Under the pieces are notes generated by a model. The model was given only the letters and a program-made list of their open reading frames with translations. It made no database searches and was not told the origin of the DNA. The translations under genes and the position numbers were made by a program. A stretch of DNA of 64,000 bases from Aliitabrizicola sp041905595 (GTDB taxonomy: Bacteria; Pseudomonadota; Alphaproteobacteria; Rhodobacterales; Rhodobacteraceae), in the NCBI GenBank assembly GCA_041905595.1, contig JAYRKT010000017.1, forward strand, positions 1-64,000, in the 5' to 3' direction. Below, piece by piece: positions 51,131 through 60,241 of the stretch; within the stretch, counting starts at the first letter, position 1, and each line of letters starts with the position of its first letter.

Positions 51131-53419
51131 ATGAACGTTGCCATTACCGATGGTCTGGTTCTGATGCCTCCGGCCTTTTCGGCCGGACTGAGCCTTTGGT
51201 CGCGTGAGAACGGCACACCGGGATCGGGCAGCTATGCCGGGCAGTCGAATGCGGCCTATGTGCCCTCGGACCAGGATTTCGGCGGTTGTCTGGAATTGCA
51301 GAAGACGCAGGCTGTGCAAAAGCTGCGCTGCTTTCAGCAGATCCCGTTCCTGCCGGGGATTTACCTGCGCGTCACCGCAAGGGTGAAGGCGATTTCGGGC
51401 AGCCTGCCGTCGGTCCGGATCGCGGCCTTTGCCGCCAGCAGCTCGGGCAGCAACATTGCAACGGTCCAGCAGGCCGGGACCGAGGTGGCACTGACGAGCT
51501 ATGGCGCGGTGGTGACCTTGACAGCCATCGTCGGTTCGGGCAACCGCCAGGGGTGCGACCTGGTCTGGGGCACGGCGCCCGCCTACGGCCATTTCGGCAT
51601 CGACCTGACCGGGGCGAATGGCGGGGTCGTGCGGATCGACGACATCGTCATCGAGGATGTGACCTCGGTTTTCCATCGCAAGCTGATCGACTGGGTTGAT
51701 GTGCGCGACTATGGCGCGATCGGAGATGGCGTCACCGACGACAGTGTTGCGTTCGAAGCAGCGGATATGGCTGCGGCAGGGCGGGGTGTGCTGGTCTCGG
51801 CCGGGGCCTATTACCTTGGCGGCAACGTCACCTTCGAGAACCGCGTGCGGTTCGAAGGGACCGTCGCGATGCCCGCTGGTGTTCGTCTGGCATGCACGCG
51901 GAACTTCGACCTCGACACCTATGCCTCGGCTTTTGGTGGTGAGCTGGCGGGATTCAAGAAGGCGCTACAGGCGCTGTTCTTCTTTACCGATCATGTCACC
52001 TTCGACATGTCCGGGCGGCGGGTCGATCTGTCCGAGCCGCTGGACGTCGCCTCGATCGCGGCGTTGACGACCTATGCGCAGCGGCGGGTGCTGACCAACG
52101 GCCAGCTGAACGCGATCAGCGGCAGTGCATGGACGACAGACACGGTCAGCGCCGTCGCGACTTATGCCATCAGTGCGCCCACGAAGCTGACGGCCGTTGC
52201 CAACATCGCCGGCATTCCTGTGGGGGCGCGTGTGTCGGGCGCGGGCGTGGGCCGCGAGATCTACGTGCGGTCGAAGAACGTCGCGGCAGGAACGCTCGAG
52301 TTGAGCGCTCCGCTTTGGGCGGCGGCGGGTACACGGACCTTCACGTTCGAGCGTTACAAATACATGCTGGATTTCAGCACCTTCGCTTCGCTTTCGAAGT
52401 TCGAAATCCTCAATGTCGAGTTCCAGTGCAACGGTCTGGCCAGCGCGATCATGCTGCCGCCGGACGGGCTGACCTTCCGTTTGGCAGGGTCGGTCATCAA
52501 CCGGCCAAAGGACCGCGCTCTGACCTCGATCGGCGAGGGATGCCAGGGGCTGTTCGTCGAGCAGTGCCAGCTCCTGTCGAACGAGCAGTCGGTCAAGGCG
52601 CAGGACCGGACGACCATCGCCCTGAACGTCAACGCCAATGACGCGAAGCTGCGTGACAACCGGGTAGTGAGGTTTGCGCATTTCGCGGTGCTGGACGGGT
52701 CGGGGCACCTGATCCTCGGCAATCACTTCTTCCAGGGCGACGACGAATCCGTGGGGGTGCGGCGGGCGGGCATCGTGCTGACACAGCCGAACTGCAAGAC
52801 CACGATCACCGGGAACTACATCGACAACTGCTTCATCGAGTTGACGAACGAGCACGATCCCGAACCGGGGTTCTCGAACGAGTTCTCTTTCGGCGGCCTG
52901 ACGGTGACGGCCAACATCTTCATGGCAAGCAATGTCGCCAGCTGGTTCCGCTGGATCACCGTCACCCCGCGCGGGGCTGGCCATTACATCCAGGGACTGA
53001 GCGTCACCGGCAATGTCTTCCGTACGGTCAACGCCACGATCGACCGGGTGGAGTCGGTTGACACGACCTGGGCCACGCTCGACAAGACGCGGCTGCGCAA
53101 TGTGGTTTTCGAGAACAACACCTTCAATGGCGTTTCCCAGATGACCATGAGCCCGGTTACGGTGAAGCATGTGCAGTCGAGCGCAGCGGATACCTGGACT
53201 GTCGACCCCTCGGCCTATCTGCCCTTCGGCGGGCGGGCGCGGACGGTGCCCGCAGTGGTGCTGGAGACGCCGCCGACCACTGCGGCCGGGGCGCCGCGGG
53301 CGGATGCGCCCTATGTTCAGGTCGAACAGGGCAGCGCCGGGGCGCAGGCCTATCTGCGCTGGCTGACGGCGGTCAAGGGAACGGCGCAGGTGACAGTGCG
53401 CTGCGACAATCCGATCTGA
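51131..53419 (+). CDS. Pectate-lyase-fold beta-helix protein (possible tail fibre)
   Basis: A 762-residue protein. The N-terminal jelly-roll-like domain (1-185) ends in IDDIVIEDVTSVF and is followed by the pectate lyase 3/GH28-related entry VDVRDYGAIGDGVTDDSVAF (189-208). Long right-handed beta-helix repeats rich in Asn/Gly turns follow (GNYIDN, GNHFF, ENNTFNG). No signal peptide is visible, so it is not a normal secreted enzyme. Phage tailspikes and a putative tail fibre of the Rhodobacter gene transfer agent share this architecture. It stands alone with its own leader. Confidence 0.82.
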   Translation: MNVAITDGLVLMPPAFSAGLSLWSRENGTPGSGSYAGQSNAAYVPSDQDFGGCLELQKTQAVQKLRCFQQIPFLPGIYLRVTARVKAISGSLPSVRIAAFAASSSGSNIATVQQAGTEVALTSYGAVVTLTAIVGSGNRQGCDLVWGTAPAYGHFGIDLTGANGGVVRIDDIVIEDVTSVFHRKLIDWVDVRDYGAIGDGVTDDSVAFEAADMAAAGRGVLVSAGAYYLGGNVTFENRVRFEGTVAMPAGVRLACTRNFDLDTYASAFGGELAGFKKALQALFFFTDHVTFDMSGRRVDLSEPLDVASIAALTTYAQRRVLTNGQLNAISGSAWTTDTVSAVATYAISAPTKLTAVANIAGIPVGARVSGAGVGREIYVRSKNVAAGTLELSAPLWAAAGTRTFTFERYKYMLDFSTFASLSKFEILNVEFQCNGLASAIMLPPDGLTFRLAGSVINRPKDRALTSIGEGCQGLFVEQCQLLSNEQSVKAQDRTTIALNVNANDAKLRDNRVVRFAHFAVLDGSGHLILGNHFFQGDDESVGVRRAGIVLTQPNCKTTITGNYIDNCFIELTNEHDPEPGFSNEFSFGGLTVTANIFMASNVASWFRWITVTPRGAGHYIQGLSVTGNVFRTVNATIDRVESVDTTWATLDKTRLRNVVFENNTFNGVSQMTMSPVTVKHVQSSAADTWTVDPSAYLPFGGRARTVPAVVLETPPTTAAGAPRADAPYVQVEQGSAGAQAYLRWLTAVKGTAQVTVRCDNPI

Positions 53420-53422
53420 CGC

Positions 53423-53914
53423 TCAGGGACGCAGGTCTTCTGGCGCGAGCTTCATCGCCTTGCCGAAACCGCCGTTCAAGAGGGCCGAAACTGGGATCAG
53501 TCGGACAAAGGCGAAGTCGGCGAAGTCGATGTAGAGCTTCGACTTGGGGTGATCTGTCAACCAGCGGGTCCGGGTCGCCGTGTAGCCGGAGGAGGTGCGG
53601 TCGATGTAGTCGGCGCGCACCTGCACCATGAGGCGCGGATGGGTAAGGGGGTCGCCCTTGATCCCCGGCTCACCCACCATCACCGAAGCGAGGGGCTGCG
53701 CCTTCAGCCCGGCATCATGGGCGGCGAGCGACGAAACAAGAGTGATCGGAGTGCCAGTCTCGTCCAGCCCGAAGGCGATGCGGCTGATGGCGGGGGTTCC
53801 GGTTTCGGGATCGGCATAGGCGAGCGCGGCATGGCGCGCCTCGGCCAGCAGTCGCCGCGCGAGGGCGCGACCCTCGTCATCGGGGGGCAGGAACGGGTCG
53901 GTGCGGTCGGGCAT
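53423..53914 (-). CDS. HugZ-like pyridoxamine 5'-phosphate oxidase family protein
   Basis: A 163-residue flavin-type split-barrel protein. It shows ARHAALAYADPETGTPAISR, then TLVSSLAAHDAGLKAQPLAS and MVGEPGIKGDPLTHPRLMVQ, which match the haem-oxygenase HugZ-type branch. Haem degradation is possible but the C-terminal HugZ haem-binding loop is not obvious. The start at 53914 gives MPDRTDPFLPPDDEGRALAR. It converges on the beta-helix gene, 3 bases from its stop. Confidence 0.85.
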   Translation of the reverse strand: MPDRTDPFLPPDDEGRALARRLLAEARHAALAYADPETGTPAISRIAFGLDETGTPITLVSSLAAHDAGLKAQPLASVMVGEPGIKGDPLTHPRLMVQVRADYIDRTSSGYTATRTRWLTDHPKSKLYIDFADFAFVRLIPVSALLNGGFGKAMKLAPEDLRP

Positions 53915-53949
53915 GGCGGGCTCCGGTCTGGGTCTTGTGTGACAGAGTC

Positions 53950-53972
53950 GGCCCCGGATCAAGTCCGGGGCC
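53950..53972 (-). terminator. 9-bp palindromic hairpin after truA
   Basis: GGCCCCGGA-tcaag-TCCGGGGCC begins three bases after the truA stop. Palindromes of the form CCCCGGA-CTTGA-TCCGGGG recur in many alphaproteobacterial genomes. It probably ends truA transcription. Confidence 0.6.
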
Positions 53973-53975
53973 GCT

Positions 53976-54749
53976 TCACATTCCGGCGAAGGGATCGGCA
54001 GTGTAGGAGACACCGACAAGGTAAAGCCCATGCCGCGGGCAGACCCGCCCCCCAGCCGCGCGGTCACGGGCGTCGAGCGCCGTCTTCACACCGGCGGACG
54101 ACCAGGACCCGGCGCCGACGCGTTCCAGCGTGCCCACGATCGAACGAACCTGATTGTGCAGGAAACTGCGGGCGCGCAGGGCAAAGCGGTATTCCGCGCC
54201 GCCAGGATAGGTGTGCTCGGTGACCATGATCTCGTCCAGCGTCTTCACGGGGGAGTTCGACTGGCACTGGACCGAGCGGAAGGTGGTGAAATCGTGCCGC
54301 CCCACGAGGTGCTTTGCTCCTTCCCGCATCGCTGCCAAGTCGAGGCGGTTCAGCACCTGCCAGACGCGTCCGTGGTCGTGCGTGACTGGCGCGCGACGGG
54401 CGACGAGGCGAAAGAGGTAGCGCCTCTCAATGGCTGAAAAGCGGGCGTGGAAGTCATCCGGCACGCGGGCACAGGCGGTCACAGCCACCGGCGCGGGTTT
54501 CAGATGCCAGTTCAGCGCCTCAGACAGCCGGAACGGGTCCCAGTCGCGGGACAGGTCGCAATGGGCAACCTGCGCCATCGCGTGGACCCCGGCATCCGTG
54601 CGGCCGGCGGCGGCGATGGAGGGCAGGTCCGGCTCCAGCTTCGACAGTGCCGTCTCGACCGCTTCCTGCACCGAAAGCTGACCGGATTGCCGCTGCCATC
54701 CCGCGAAGGGGACGCCGTCGTATTCGATGCGGAGCGCGTATCTGGGCAT
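53976..54749 (-). CDS. truA: tRNA pseudouridine synthase A
   Basis: Converts uridines 38-40 of the tRNA anticodon stem-loop to pseudouridine. The 257-residue protein contains the catalytic Asp in AAAGRTDAGVHAMAQVAH, then the family's FHARFSAIERRYLFRL and RSFLHNQVRSIVGTLERVG. The frame is open far upstream, but MPRYALRIEYDGVPFAGWQR at 54749 is the family N-terminus. It is divergent from the YcjX gene. A palindromic hairpin follows the stop. Confidence 0.97.
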   Translation of the reverse strand: MPRYALRIEYDGVPFAGWQRQSGQLSVQEAVETALSKLEPDLPSIAAAGRTDAGVHAMAQVAHCDLSRDWDPFRLSEALNWHLKPAPVAVTACARVPDDFHARFSAIERRYLFRLVARRAPVTHDHGRVWQVLNRLDLAAMREGAKHLVGRHDFTTFRSVQCQSNSPVKTLDEIMVTEHTYPGGAEYRFALRARSFLHNQVRSIVGTLERVGAGSWSSAGVKTALDARDRAAGGRVCPRHGLYLVGVSYTADPFAGM

Positions 54750-54849
54750 GATCCCGGGGGTAGCGCGGAACGGGCAGAAGGGCAACTGCGGCCGACGCCG
54801 GGGCCTCACCCCTATCCATCCTTGCATGGCGTGCATATCTTGACCGCGA

Positions 54850-56280
54850 ATGGACAAGGGGCAGGACGTGCTGGGTTCGATTGCGGATGGGGTGACGCGT
54901 AGCGTCGAGGGGGCTTTCGCCTCTGTGTCGAGCGCGTTTCTCGAACCGGTTATCCGGCTTGGGGTTACGGGCCTCTCACGGTCGGGGAAGACCGTGTTCA
55001 TCACCGGTCTTGTCGCCAACCTGATGAACCGGGGACGGATGCCGCAGCTGGTCGCCGCCTCCGAAGGACGGATCAGCGCAGCCTGGCTGCAACCGCAGCC
55101 GCATGACACGGTGGCGCGGTTCGACTTCGAGACGCACATGGCGGCACTGACCGGCGACGATCCGCGCTGGCCAGCTTCGACAAGGACGGTTTCGGAGTTG
55201 CGCCTGTCGTTCCGGGTGCATCCGGTCGGTCTTTTCGCCTCTCTCGGAGGTCCGCGGACCGTGCATCTGGATATCGTCGATTATCCCGGCGAGTGGCTGA
55301 TGGATCTTGCGCTGATGGACAAGACCTATGCCGAATGGTCCGAGGCAACGCTGGAGCGGATCGGCAAGCGGCCGATGGCGGCAGAGTATCTCGCCACAGC
55401 GCGAGCCGAGGATGGCAGCCTGAGGCTGGAGGAAACGAAGGCACAGGCGCTGGCCGCCGCGTTCACCGCCTACCTGACCGCGGCGCGCGAGGCCGGCTAT
55501 TCCGACTGCACGCCGGGGCGCGTCCTGATGCCGGGCGATCTGGCCGGGTCGCCCGCTCTGACCTTCGCACCGCTTCCGATGCCTGCGACTACGCCCCGCG
55601 GCAGCCTGTGGCGTGAGATGGAGCGCCGCTATGACGCCTACAAGCGCGAGGTCGTGCGACCCTTCTTCCGCGACCATTTCAGCCGCATCGACCGGCAGGT
55701 CGTGCTGGTCGACGCGCTAGGCGCGATCCATGCCGGGCCTCAGGCGGTCGAGGACCTGCGCCGTACCATGGCCGAGATCCTGACGGCCTTCCGGCCGGGC
55801 AAGAACGACTTCCTGTCCTCAATCCTCCTGGGGCGGCGGGTGGAGAAGGTTCTGTTCGCCGCGACCAAGGCGGACCATCTGCACCATGTCCAGCATCCGC
55901 GCCTGACGGCGATCATGGAGGCGATGCTGCGAGACGCGAAGGATCGCGCGGCCTTCGCCGGGGCGCAGACGGCGGCGATGTCGCTGGCATCGGTCCGGGC
56001 GACGGTGGAAGAGGAATTGCAGCATGACGGCCACACGGTGCCAGCGGTGCGCGGGCGGCTGATCTCGACCGGGCGGATGGCGACGATGTATGCGGGCGAA
56101 CTGCCCGCCGACCCGGCCCGGCTGATGGCCCCGGCGCGCGAGGGGGCCGAGAAATGGCTGGATGCCGATTACCAGGTTATGGCCTTTGCCCCGGCCCGGA
56201 TGAACCTTGGTTCCACTGAAGGGCCGCCGCATATCCGCCTTGACCGCGCGGCGGAGTTCCTGATCGGAGACCGGCTGTGA
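54850..56280 (+). CDS. YcjX family GTPase-like protein
   Basis: A 476-residue protein of the YcjX (DUF463) family. The P-loop is GLSRSGKTVF (41-50), then DIVDYPGEWLMDL (G3-like) and ATKADHLHH (G4-like), so it resembles an AAA/GTP-binding stress protein. In enterobacteria ycjX and ycjF belong to the phage-shock regulon; psp genes are not seen here. Its stop overlaps the next gene's GTG start by four bases, so the pair is coupled. Confidence 0.92.
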   Translation: MDKGQDVLGSIADGVTRSVEGAFASVSSAFLEPVIRLGVTGLSRSGKTVFITGLVANLMNRGRMPQLVAASEGRISAAWLQPQPHDTVARFDFETHMAALTGDDPRWPASTRTVSELRLSFRVHPVGLFASLGGPRTVHLDIVDYPGEWLMDLALMDKTYAEWSEATLERIGKRPMAAEYLATARAEDGSLRLEETKAQALAAAFTAYLTAAREAGYSDCTPGRVLMPGDLAGSPALTFAPLPMPATTPRGSLWREMERRYDAYKREVVRPFFRDHFSRIDRQVVLVDALGAIHAGPQAVEDLRRTMAEILTAFRPGKNDFLSSILLGRRVEKVLFAATKADHLHHVQHPRLTAIMEAMLRDAKDRAAFAGAQTAAMSLASVRATVEEELQHDGHTVPAVRGRLISTGRMATMYAGELPADPARLMAPAREGAEKWLDADYQVMAFAPARMNLGSTEGPPHIRLDRAAEFLIGDRL

Positions 56281-57284
56281 CCGATCCGCGACCGATGAAA
56301 CCCGTGCTGATCGAACGCGAGGAGCGGGCCGACGACCCGACCCCGGCGTCGGTCCCGCCGGTGCCGGACCTTGGGATGGACCTGCCCGACATCCGGCTGG
56401 TGCGGCCAAAGGGCTCGGCGCTGAACCGTTTCGCGCTTTGGGCTTTTGGTGCGCTGTTCAGCTTCGTGCTGTCGGTGGCGGCCTGGACCTTCGTGACCGA
56501 CCTGTTGGCGTCGAACACGGTCCTTGGCTGGATTGCGTTCGTGCTCGTCGGGCTGGCAGTTCTGGCGGCCGCGCTGCTGGCCTTGCGCGAAATCCTCGGC
56601 TTTGCGCGGATGGCCCGGATCGACCATCTGCGGACCCGGGCCGAGACGGCGCACGAGGCGCTGGACATCAAGGCGGCCCGTGGTGTCGTGGAAGGGCTGG
56701 AGGCGATCTATGCAGGACGCCCCGAAATGGCTGATGCGCGGGCGCGGCTCGCCACGCGCGCGCCTGAGGTCTTTGACGCAGACGGGCTTCTCGCTCTGGC
56801 CGAGCAGGAGTTGCTCGCCGGCCCCGACCAGGCAGCCCGGCGCGAGATCGAGGCCGCGGCACGGCAGGTGGCGACGGTAACGGCGCTGGTGCCGCTTGCG
56901 CTGGCCGACGTCGCGACTGCGCTTTATGCCAATGTGCGGATGATCGGGCGGATCGCCTCGATCTACGGCGGTCGATCGGGCACGCTTGGCAGCCTGCGAC
57001 TGCTCCGCGGGGTGATGACCCATCTGGCGGCCACGGGTGCGCTTGCCGTGGGCGACGACCTGATCCATTCCGTTGCTGGCGGGGGTGTGCTGTCGCGCAT
57101 TTCCAAGCGCTTTGGCGAGGGGGTGATCAATGGTTCGCTGACCGCCCGGGTCGGGGTCGCCGCAATGGAGGTCTGCCGCCCGCTGCCGTTCCGGGCGCTG
57201 CCGAAGCCAAAGGTGACAAACCTGATCTCGCGCGGGCTGGCGGGGCTCTTCGGCACCGGGGATGGCGAGACGGCTTCGCGGTAG
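56277..57284 (+). CDS. YcjF family membrane protein
   Basis: A 335-residue inner-membrane protein of the YcjF/TIGR01620 family (DUF697 C-terminal region). Two helices at about residues 47-70 and 77-103 follow an acidic N-terminus, and the C-terminal half has ATVTALVPLALADVATALY and NVRMIGRIASIYGGRSG typical of DUF697. GTG 56277 lies in the YcjX stop; ATG 56295 is an alternative. It works with YcjX, probably in envelope stress. Confidence 0.9.
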   Translation: MTDPRPMKPVLIEREERADDPTPASVPPVPDLGMDLPDIRLVRPKGSALNRFALWAFGALFSFVLSVAAWTFVTDLLASNTVLGWIAFVLVGLAVLAAALLALREILGFARMARIDHLRTRAETAHEALDIKAARGVVEGLEAIYAGRPEMADARARLATRAPEVFDADGLLALAEQELLAGPDQAARREIEAAARQVATVTALVPLALADVATALYANVRMIGRIASIYGGRSGTLGSLRLLRGVMTHLAATGALAVGDDLIHSVAGGGVLSRISKRFGEGVINGSLTARVGVAAMEVCRPLPFRALPKPKVTNLISRGLAGLFGTGDGETASR

Positions 57285-57360
57285 GGCCGTCACGAGGGGC
57301 CTATCCAGACGGGCGGACCGGTTCTAACATCGCTTCAACATGTTGCCGGAGGGAGCTTAC

Positions 57361-60126
57361 ATGGAAGTGCTCCTTGGACTGCTGGCCTTCGCCTATGTTC
57401 TGGGGCTGCCGATCGGCCTGATCGTGGCGCTGGTGAGCCTGTCGCGGCTGAAACGCCGGGTCGCTGCGGCCGAGGCATCGCTTAACCTGATCACGGCTCC
57501 ACAAAGGGCGGTCTCCTCCGTGGAGCCGGTGCCCGACATCGACTTGCCTGGGTCGCAGGTCGCGGTCGAGGAAGCGGCCGAAGCGCCGAATGCTGGCGAA
57601 ATCGCGGAGGCAGCCTCTGTCGCCGCCCACAAGGCCGAACCGGAATCGCCTGCCCCCGTGGTGGAGATCCCGCAGGTGCCGGTCACAGCGGATGTGGACC
57701 AGGATCGACCGATCGTTCTGCGCCGCGACCGGATGGCGGATCTTGCAACTTGGGTGAAGGGCAACTGGGTCTACCTCGTCTCGGCGGCGTCTCTTGCCGC
57801 GGCGGGCGTATTCTTCGTGCAATATGGGATCGAGAAAGGGCTCTTGCCGCCGCCGGTCCGGGTCGCGCTGGCAATCTTGTTCGGTCTGACGCTAATCGGC
57901 GCCGGCGAATGGCTGCGCCGCCGCGCCACGGACGAACAGCAGGCAACCCTGCACCTGCCGGCGGTGTTTTCCGGGGCAGGCCTCGTGTCGATCTTTGCCG
58001 GGATCATCGCTGGCCGATTGCTCTACGGGCTCTACGGGCCGGAGGTGACCTTTGCGGGGCTGGTGGCGACGGCGGCGCTGGCAATTGGCCTTGGCTGGCG
58101 AAACGAGCCGTTCCTTGTGGCCGTCGGCCTGCTGGGCGCCAGTTTTGCGCCCTTCCTCGTCGGCAGCGACAGTGCGACGCCGGCGTGGCTTTACGGCTAT
58201 TACGCGCTGATCGCGGTGACCGGTCTCGCAGTCGATGCGGTGCGACGGTGGGCCTGGATCTCGGTTCTGGCGCTCGTTCTTGGCTACGGTTTCGGCTATC
58301 TCCTGATGCTGGCCGACGGAGGTGTTCCGGGCTGGATCGCGCAGCTGGTCGTGCTTGCCATGGCCGCAACAGTCCTGCCGACCTTCGACATCGTGCCGCA
58401 GCACGAAGGTCTGGCGGTGCTGCCCTGGCTCGTTCGAAAGGCAAAGCATCCCTGGCCGAACTTTCCAGTCCGTCTCGCCGCCGGTGCGGTGTTTGTCAGC
58501 TCTTTGGCCATTGCTTCCAGCGACGCGCAGAGCACGGCCGAGGCCTGGATTGCGCTCGGGGCGCTGGCCGCCCTGGCGCTAGCCTACCTTGTCTGGGCGG
58601 ACCGGGCGCCGGGCTTGGACGATCTGGCCCTGCTGCCGGCCATCGGTTTCGGCCTGCGCATGATGGGCGAGGGGATGACAGGGCCGCTTGGCGAGGCCTT
58701 TGCGGCGCAGGCGATCTGGCTCAGGCCGCCGGAAACCTCTGCCCCCTGGACGGTGACCATTCTGGTGGCGCTGACGGCGCTCATTAGCCTTGGGTCGTTC
58801 CAGAGGGCCGTCACTGCCGGGCGCTTTGGCATCGCCTTTGGTCTTGGTGCGATCCTGCCGCTGCCGCTGGTTCTGTTCGGGCTCGATCAGTTGTGGCTGC
58901 CGTCGCAGGTGCTGGGCGCCTACGTCTGGGCGCTGCATGTCATGGCGGGCGCGGCGCTGATGGTGGCCTTCGCGCTGCGCTTCGCCGCGCGGGATGGCGA
59001 GGACCACCGCCGGCCGGCCTATGCGACGATCGCGGCGCTAGTCCTGATCGCATTGGCGCTGTTCCTGGTGACCTCGGGCGAGGCGCTTACGCTCGCGCTC
59101 GCGGTCCTTGTGCTGGCGACGGCGGCGCTTGACCGCCGCTTTGACCTGCGCGAGCTGGCGATCCTCGTCCAGGTCGGGGTCGCCGTTCTGGGCTGGCGGA
59201 TCACCGTCGATCCGGGAGCGGACTGGGCGCTTGCAGCGGGGCTTCTTTCTGTGCTCGCGGTCTATGGCGGGGTGATCCTCGCCTTGGCCGCTGCTCTATT
59301 CCTGCTCCTGCCGCTGCCGAGGGTGACGGCGCGGGGTGTGCTGGAATCGGGTGTGGCCGGTTTCTCAGCGCTGTTCGCCAACGTGCTGATCGCCCGGGCG
59401 CTTGGCTATTCCTCGCTGACGGACTGGTCGGGCGAGGCGCTGGACCTGACGCTGAACGCGATGCCTTGGCTGATCCTGATGCTGGTCCAGCTTTACCGCA
59501 TGCCGCTTGGAGGCGCGCTGCGGCCGTTGAGGGGTGCGCTTGCGGCGCTTGGCGGGTTGTTAGCGGCGGTCGGGCTTCTGGGTGCCGCCCTGCCGGCCAA
59601 CCCGCTTCTGGCCGATGGATGGCTCTTCAAGGTGCAGCCGATCCGGGGCCCGCTGGTGTTCGATACGCTGATGGTCACCTACTTGATGCCTGCATTGCTG
59701 CTGCTTGCGGCACCTCGACTTGTTGCGCACCTGCCGCGCATCTTGCGATGGGGCTTCCTCGCGGCGGGATGCGCCCTCGCGGCACTCTATGCCGGGCTCG
59801 AGATCCGCCGCTTCTGGCGCGGCGACATCCTGTCGGTCGACGGGGTAACGCAGCCCGAGTTGTACAGCTATACGCTTGCCCTGATGCTGACCGGCGCGGC
59901 ACTGCTTTACCAGGCGATCGCACGGCGGTCGCCAATGCTGCGGCGGATCGCGATGACGATAATCGCGCTGACCATCGCCAAGGTTTTCCTGATCGATGCC
60001 TCCGGGCTGACCGGGCTCACCCGGGTGTTCTCGTTCCTTGGGCTCGGCCTCTCGCTTGCGGGACTGGCGTGGCTCAACCGGTGGGCGGGGGCTCAATCGG
60101 GCGAAAGCGGGCAAAAGACCGAATAG
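57361..60126 (+). CDS. DUF2339 multi-pass membrane protein
   Basis: A 921-residue protein with an N-terminal helix, an acidic coiled or linker region (about 28-120) and then some twenty-five hydrophobic segments filling the rest. This is the DUF2339 family. DVLTIAKVF-like end motif reads ALTIAKVFLIDASGLTGLTR and is followed by a final FLGLGLSLAGLAWL helix. Function is unknown; the polytopic form suggests transport or a polymer-modifying enzyme. GGAGGG precedes ATG 57361. It follows the YcjX-YcjF operon in the same direction. Confidence 0.9.
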   Translation: MEVLLGLLAFAYVLGLPIGLIVALVSLSRLKRRVAAAEASLNLITAPQRAVSSVEPVPDIDLPGSQVAVEEAAEAPNAGEIAEAASVAAHKAEPESPAPVVEIPQVPVTADVDQDRPIVLRRDRMADLATWVKGNWVYLVSAASLAAAGVFFVQYGIEKGLLPPPVRVALAILFGLTLIGAGEWLRRRATDEQQATLHLPAVFSGAGLVSIFAGIIAGRLLYGLYGPEVTFAGLVATAALAIGLGWRNEPFLVAVGLLGASFAPFLVGSDSATPAWLYGYYALIAVTGLAVDAVRRWAWISVLALVLGYGFGYLLMLADGGVPGWIAQLVVLAMAATVLPTFDIVPQHEGLAVLPWLVRKAKHPWPNFPVRLAAGAVFVSSLAIASSDAQSTAEAWIALGALAALALAYLVWADRAPGLDDLALLPAIGFGLRMMGEGMTGPLGEAFAAQAIWLRPPETSAPWTVTILVALTALISLGSFQRAVTAGRFGIAFGLGAILPLPLVLFGLDQLWLPSQVLGAYVWALHVMAGAALMVAFALRFAARDGEDHRRPAYATIAALVLIALALFLVTSGEALTLALAVLVLATAALDRRFDLRELAILVQVGVAVLGWRITVDPGADWALAAGLLSVLAVYGGVILALAAALFLLLPLPRVTARGVLESGVAGFSALFANVLIARALGYSSLTDWSGEALDLTLNAMPWLILMLVQLYRMPLGGALRPLRGALAALGGLLAAVGLLGAALPANPLLADGWLFKVQPIRGPLVFDTLMVTYLMPALLLLAAPRLVAHLPRILRWGFLAAGCALAALYAGLEIRRFWRGDILSVDGVTQPELYSYTLALMLTGAALLYQAIARRSPMLRRIAMTIIALTIAKVFLIDASGLTGLTRVFSFLGLGLSLAGLAWLNRWAGAQSGESGQKTE

Positions 60127-60152
60127 GCCGCAGCTTTTCGGCCTTCGCAGGC

Positions 60153-60181
60153 TGGACCGGCCCCGTCGCCGGGTCTATAAG
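60153..60181 (+). promoter_or_regulatory. Predicted sigma-70 promoter for ileS
   Basis: TGGACC (60153-60158, 4/6 to -35), a 17-base spacer, then TATAAG (60176-60181, 5/6 to -10). The expected start point falls at about 60188, on the A of an in-frame ATG of a 16-codon open frame. Confidence 0.6.
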
Positions 60182-60187
60182 CCCGCC

Positions 60188-60238
60188 ATGACCAATCGGC
60201 TGGCGATGATCCTGCGAATTATCGGCCCGGCGACCTGA
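60188..60238 (+). CDS. Possible leaderless Ile-rich leader peptide of ileS
   Basis: MTNRLAMILRIIGPAT, 16 residues with three Ile codons clustered in MILRII. The predicted transcription start coincides with its ATG, so it would be translated without a leader. It ends 84 bases before ileS, and the hairpin CAGGCGCC / GGTGCCTG (60242-60264) begins three bases after its stop. The layout resembles an attenuator that reads charged tRNA-Ile. No coding evidence beyond layout and residue bias exists. Confidence 0.4.
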   Translation: MTNRLAMILRIIGPAT

Positions 60239-60241
60239 CCT

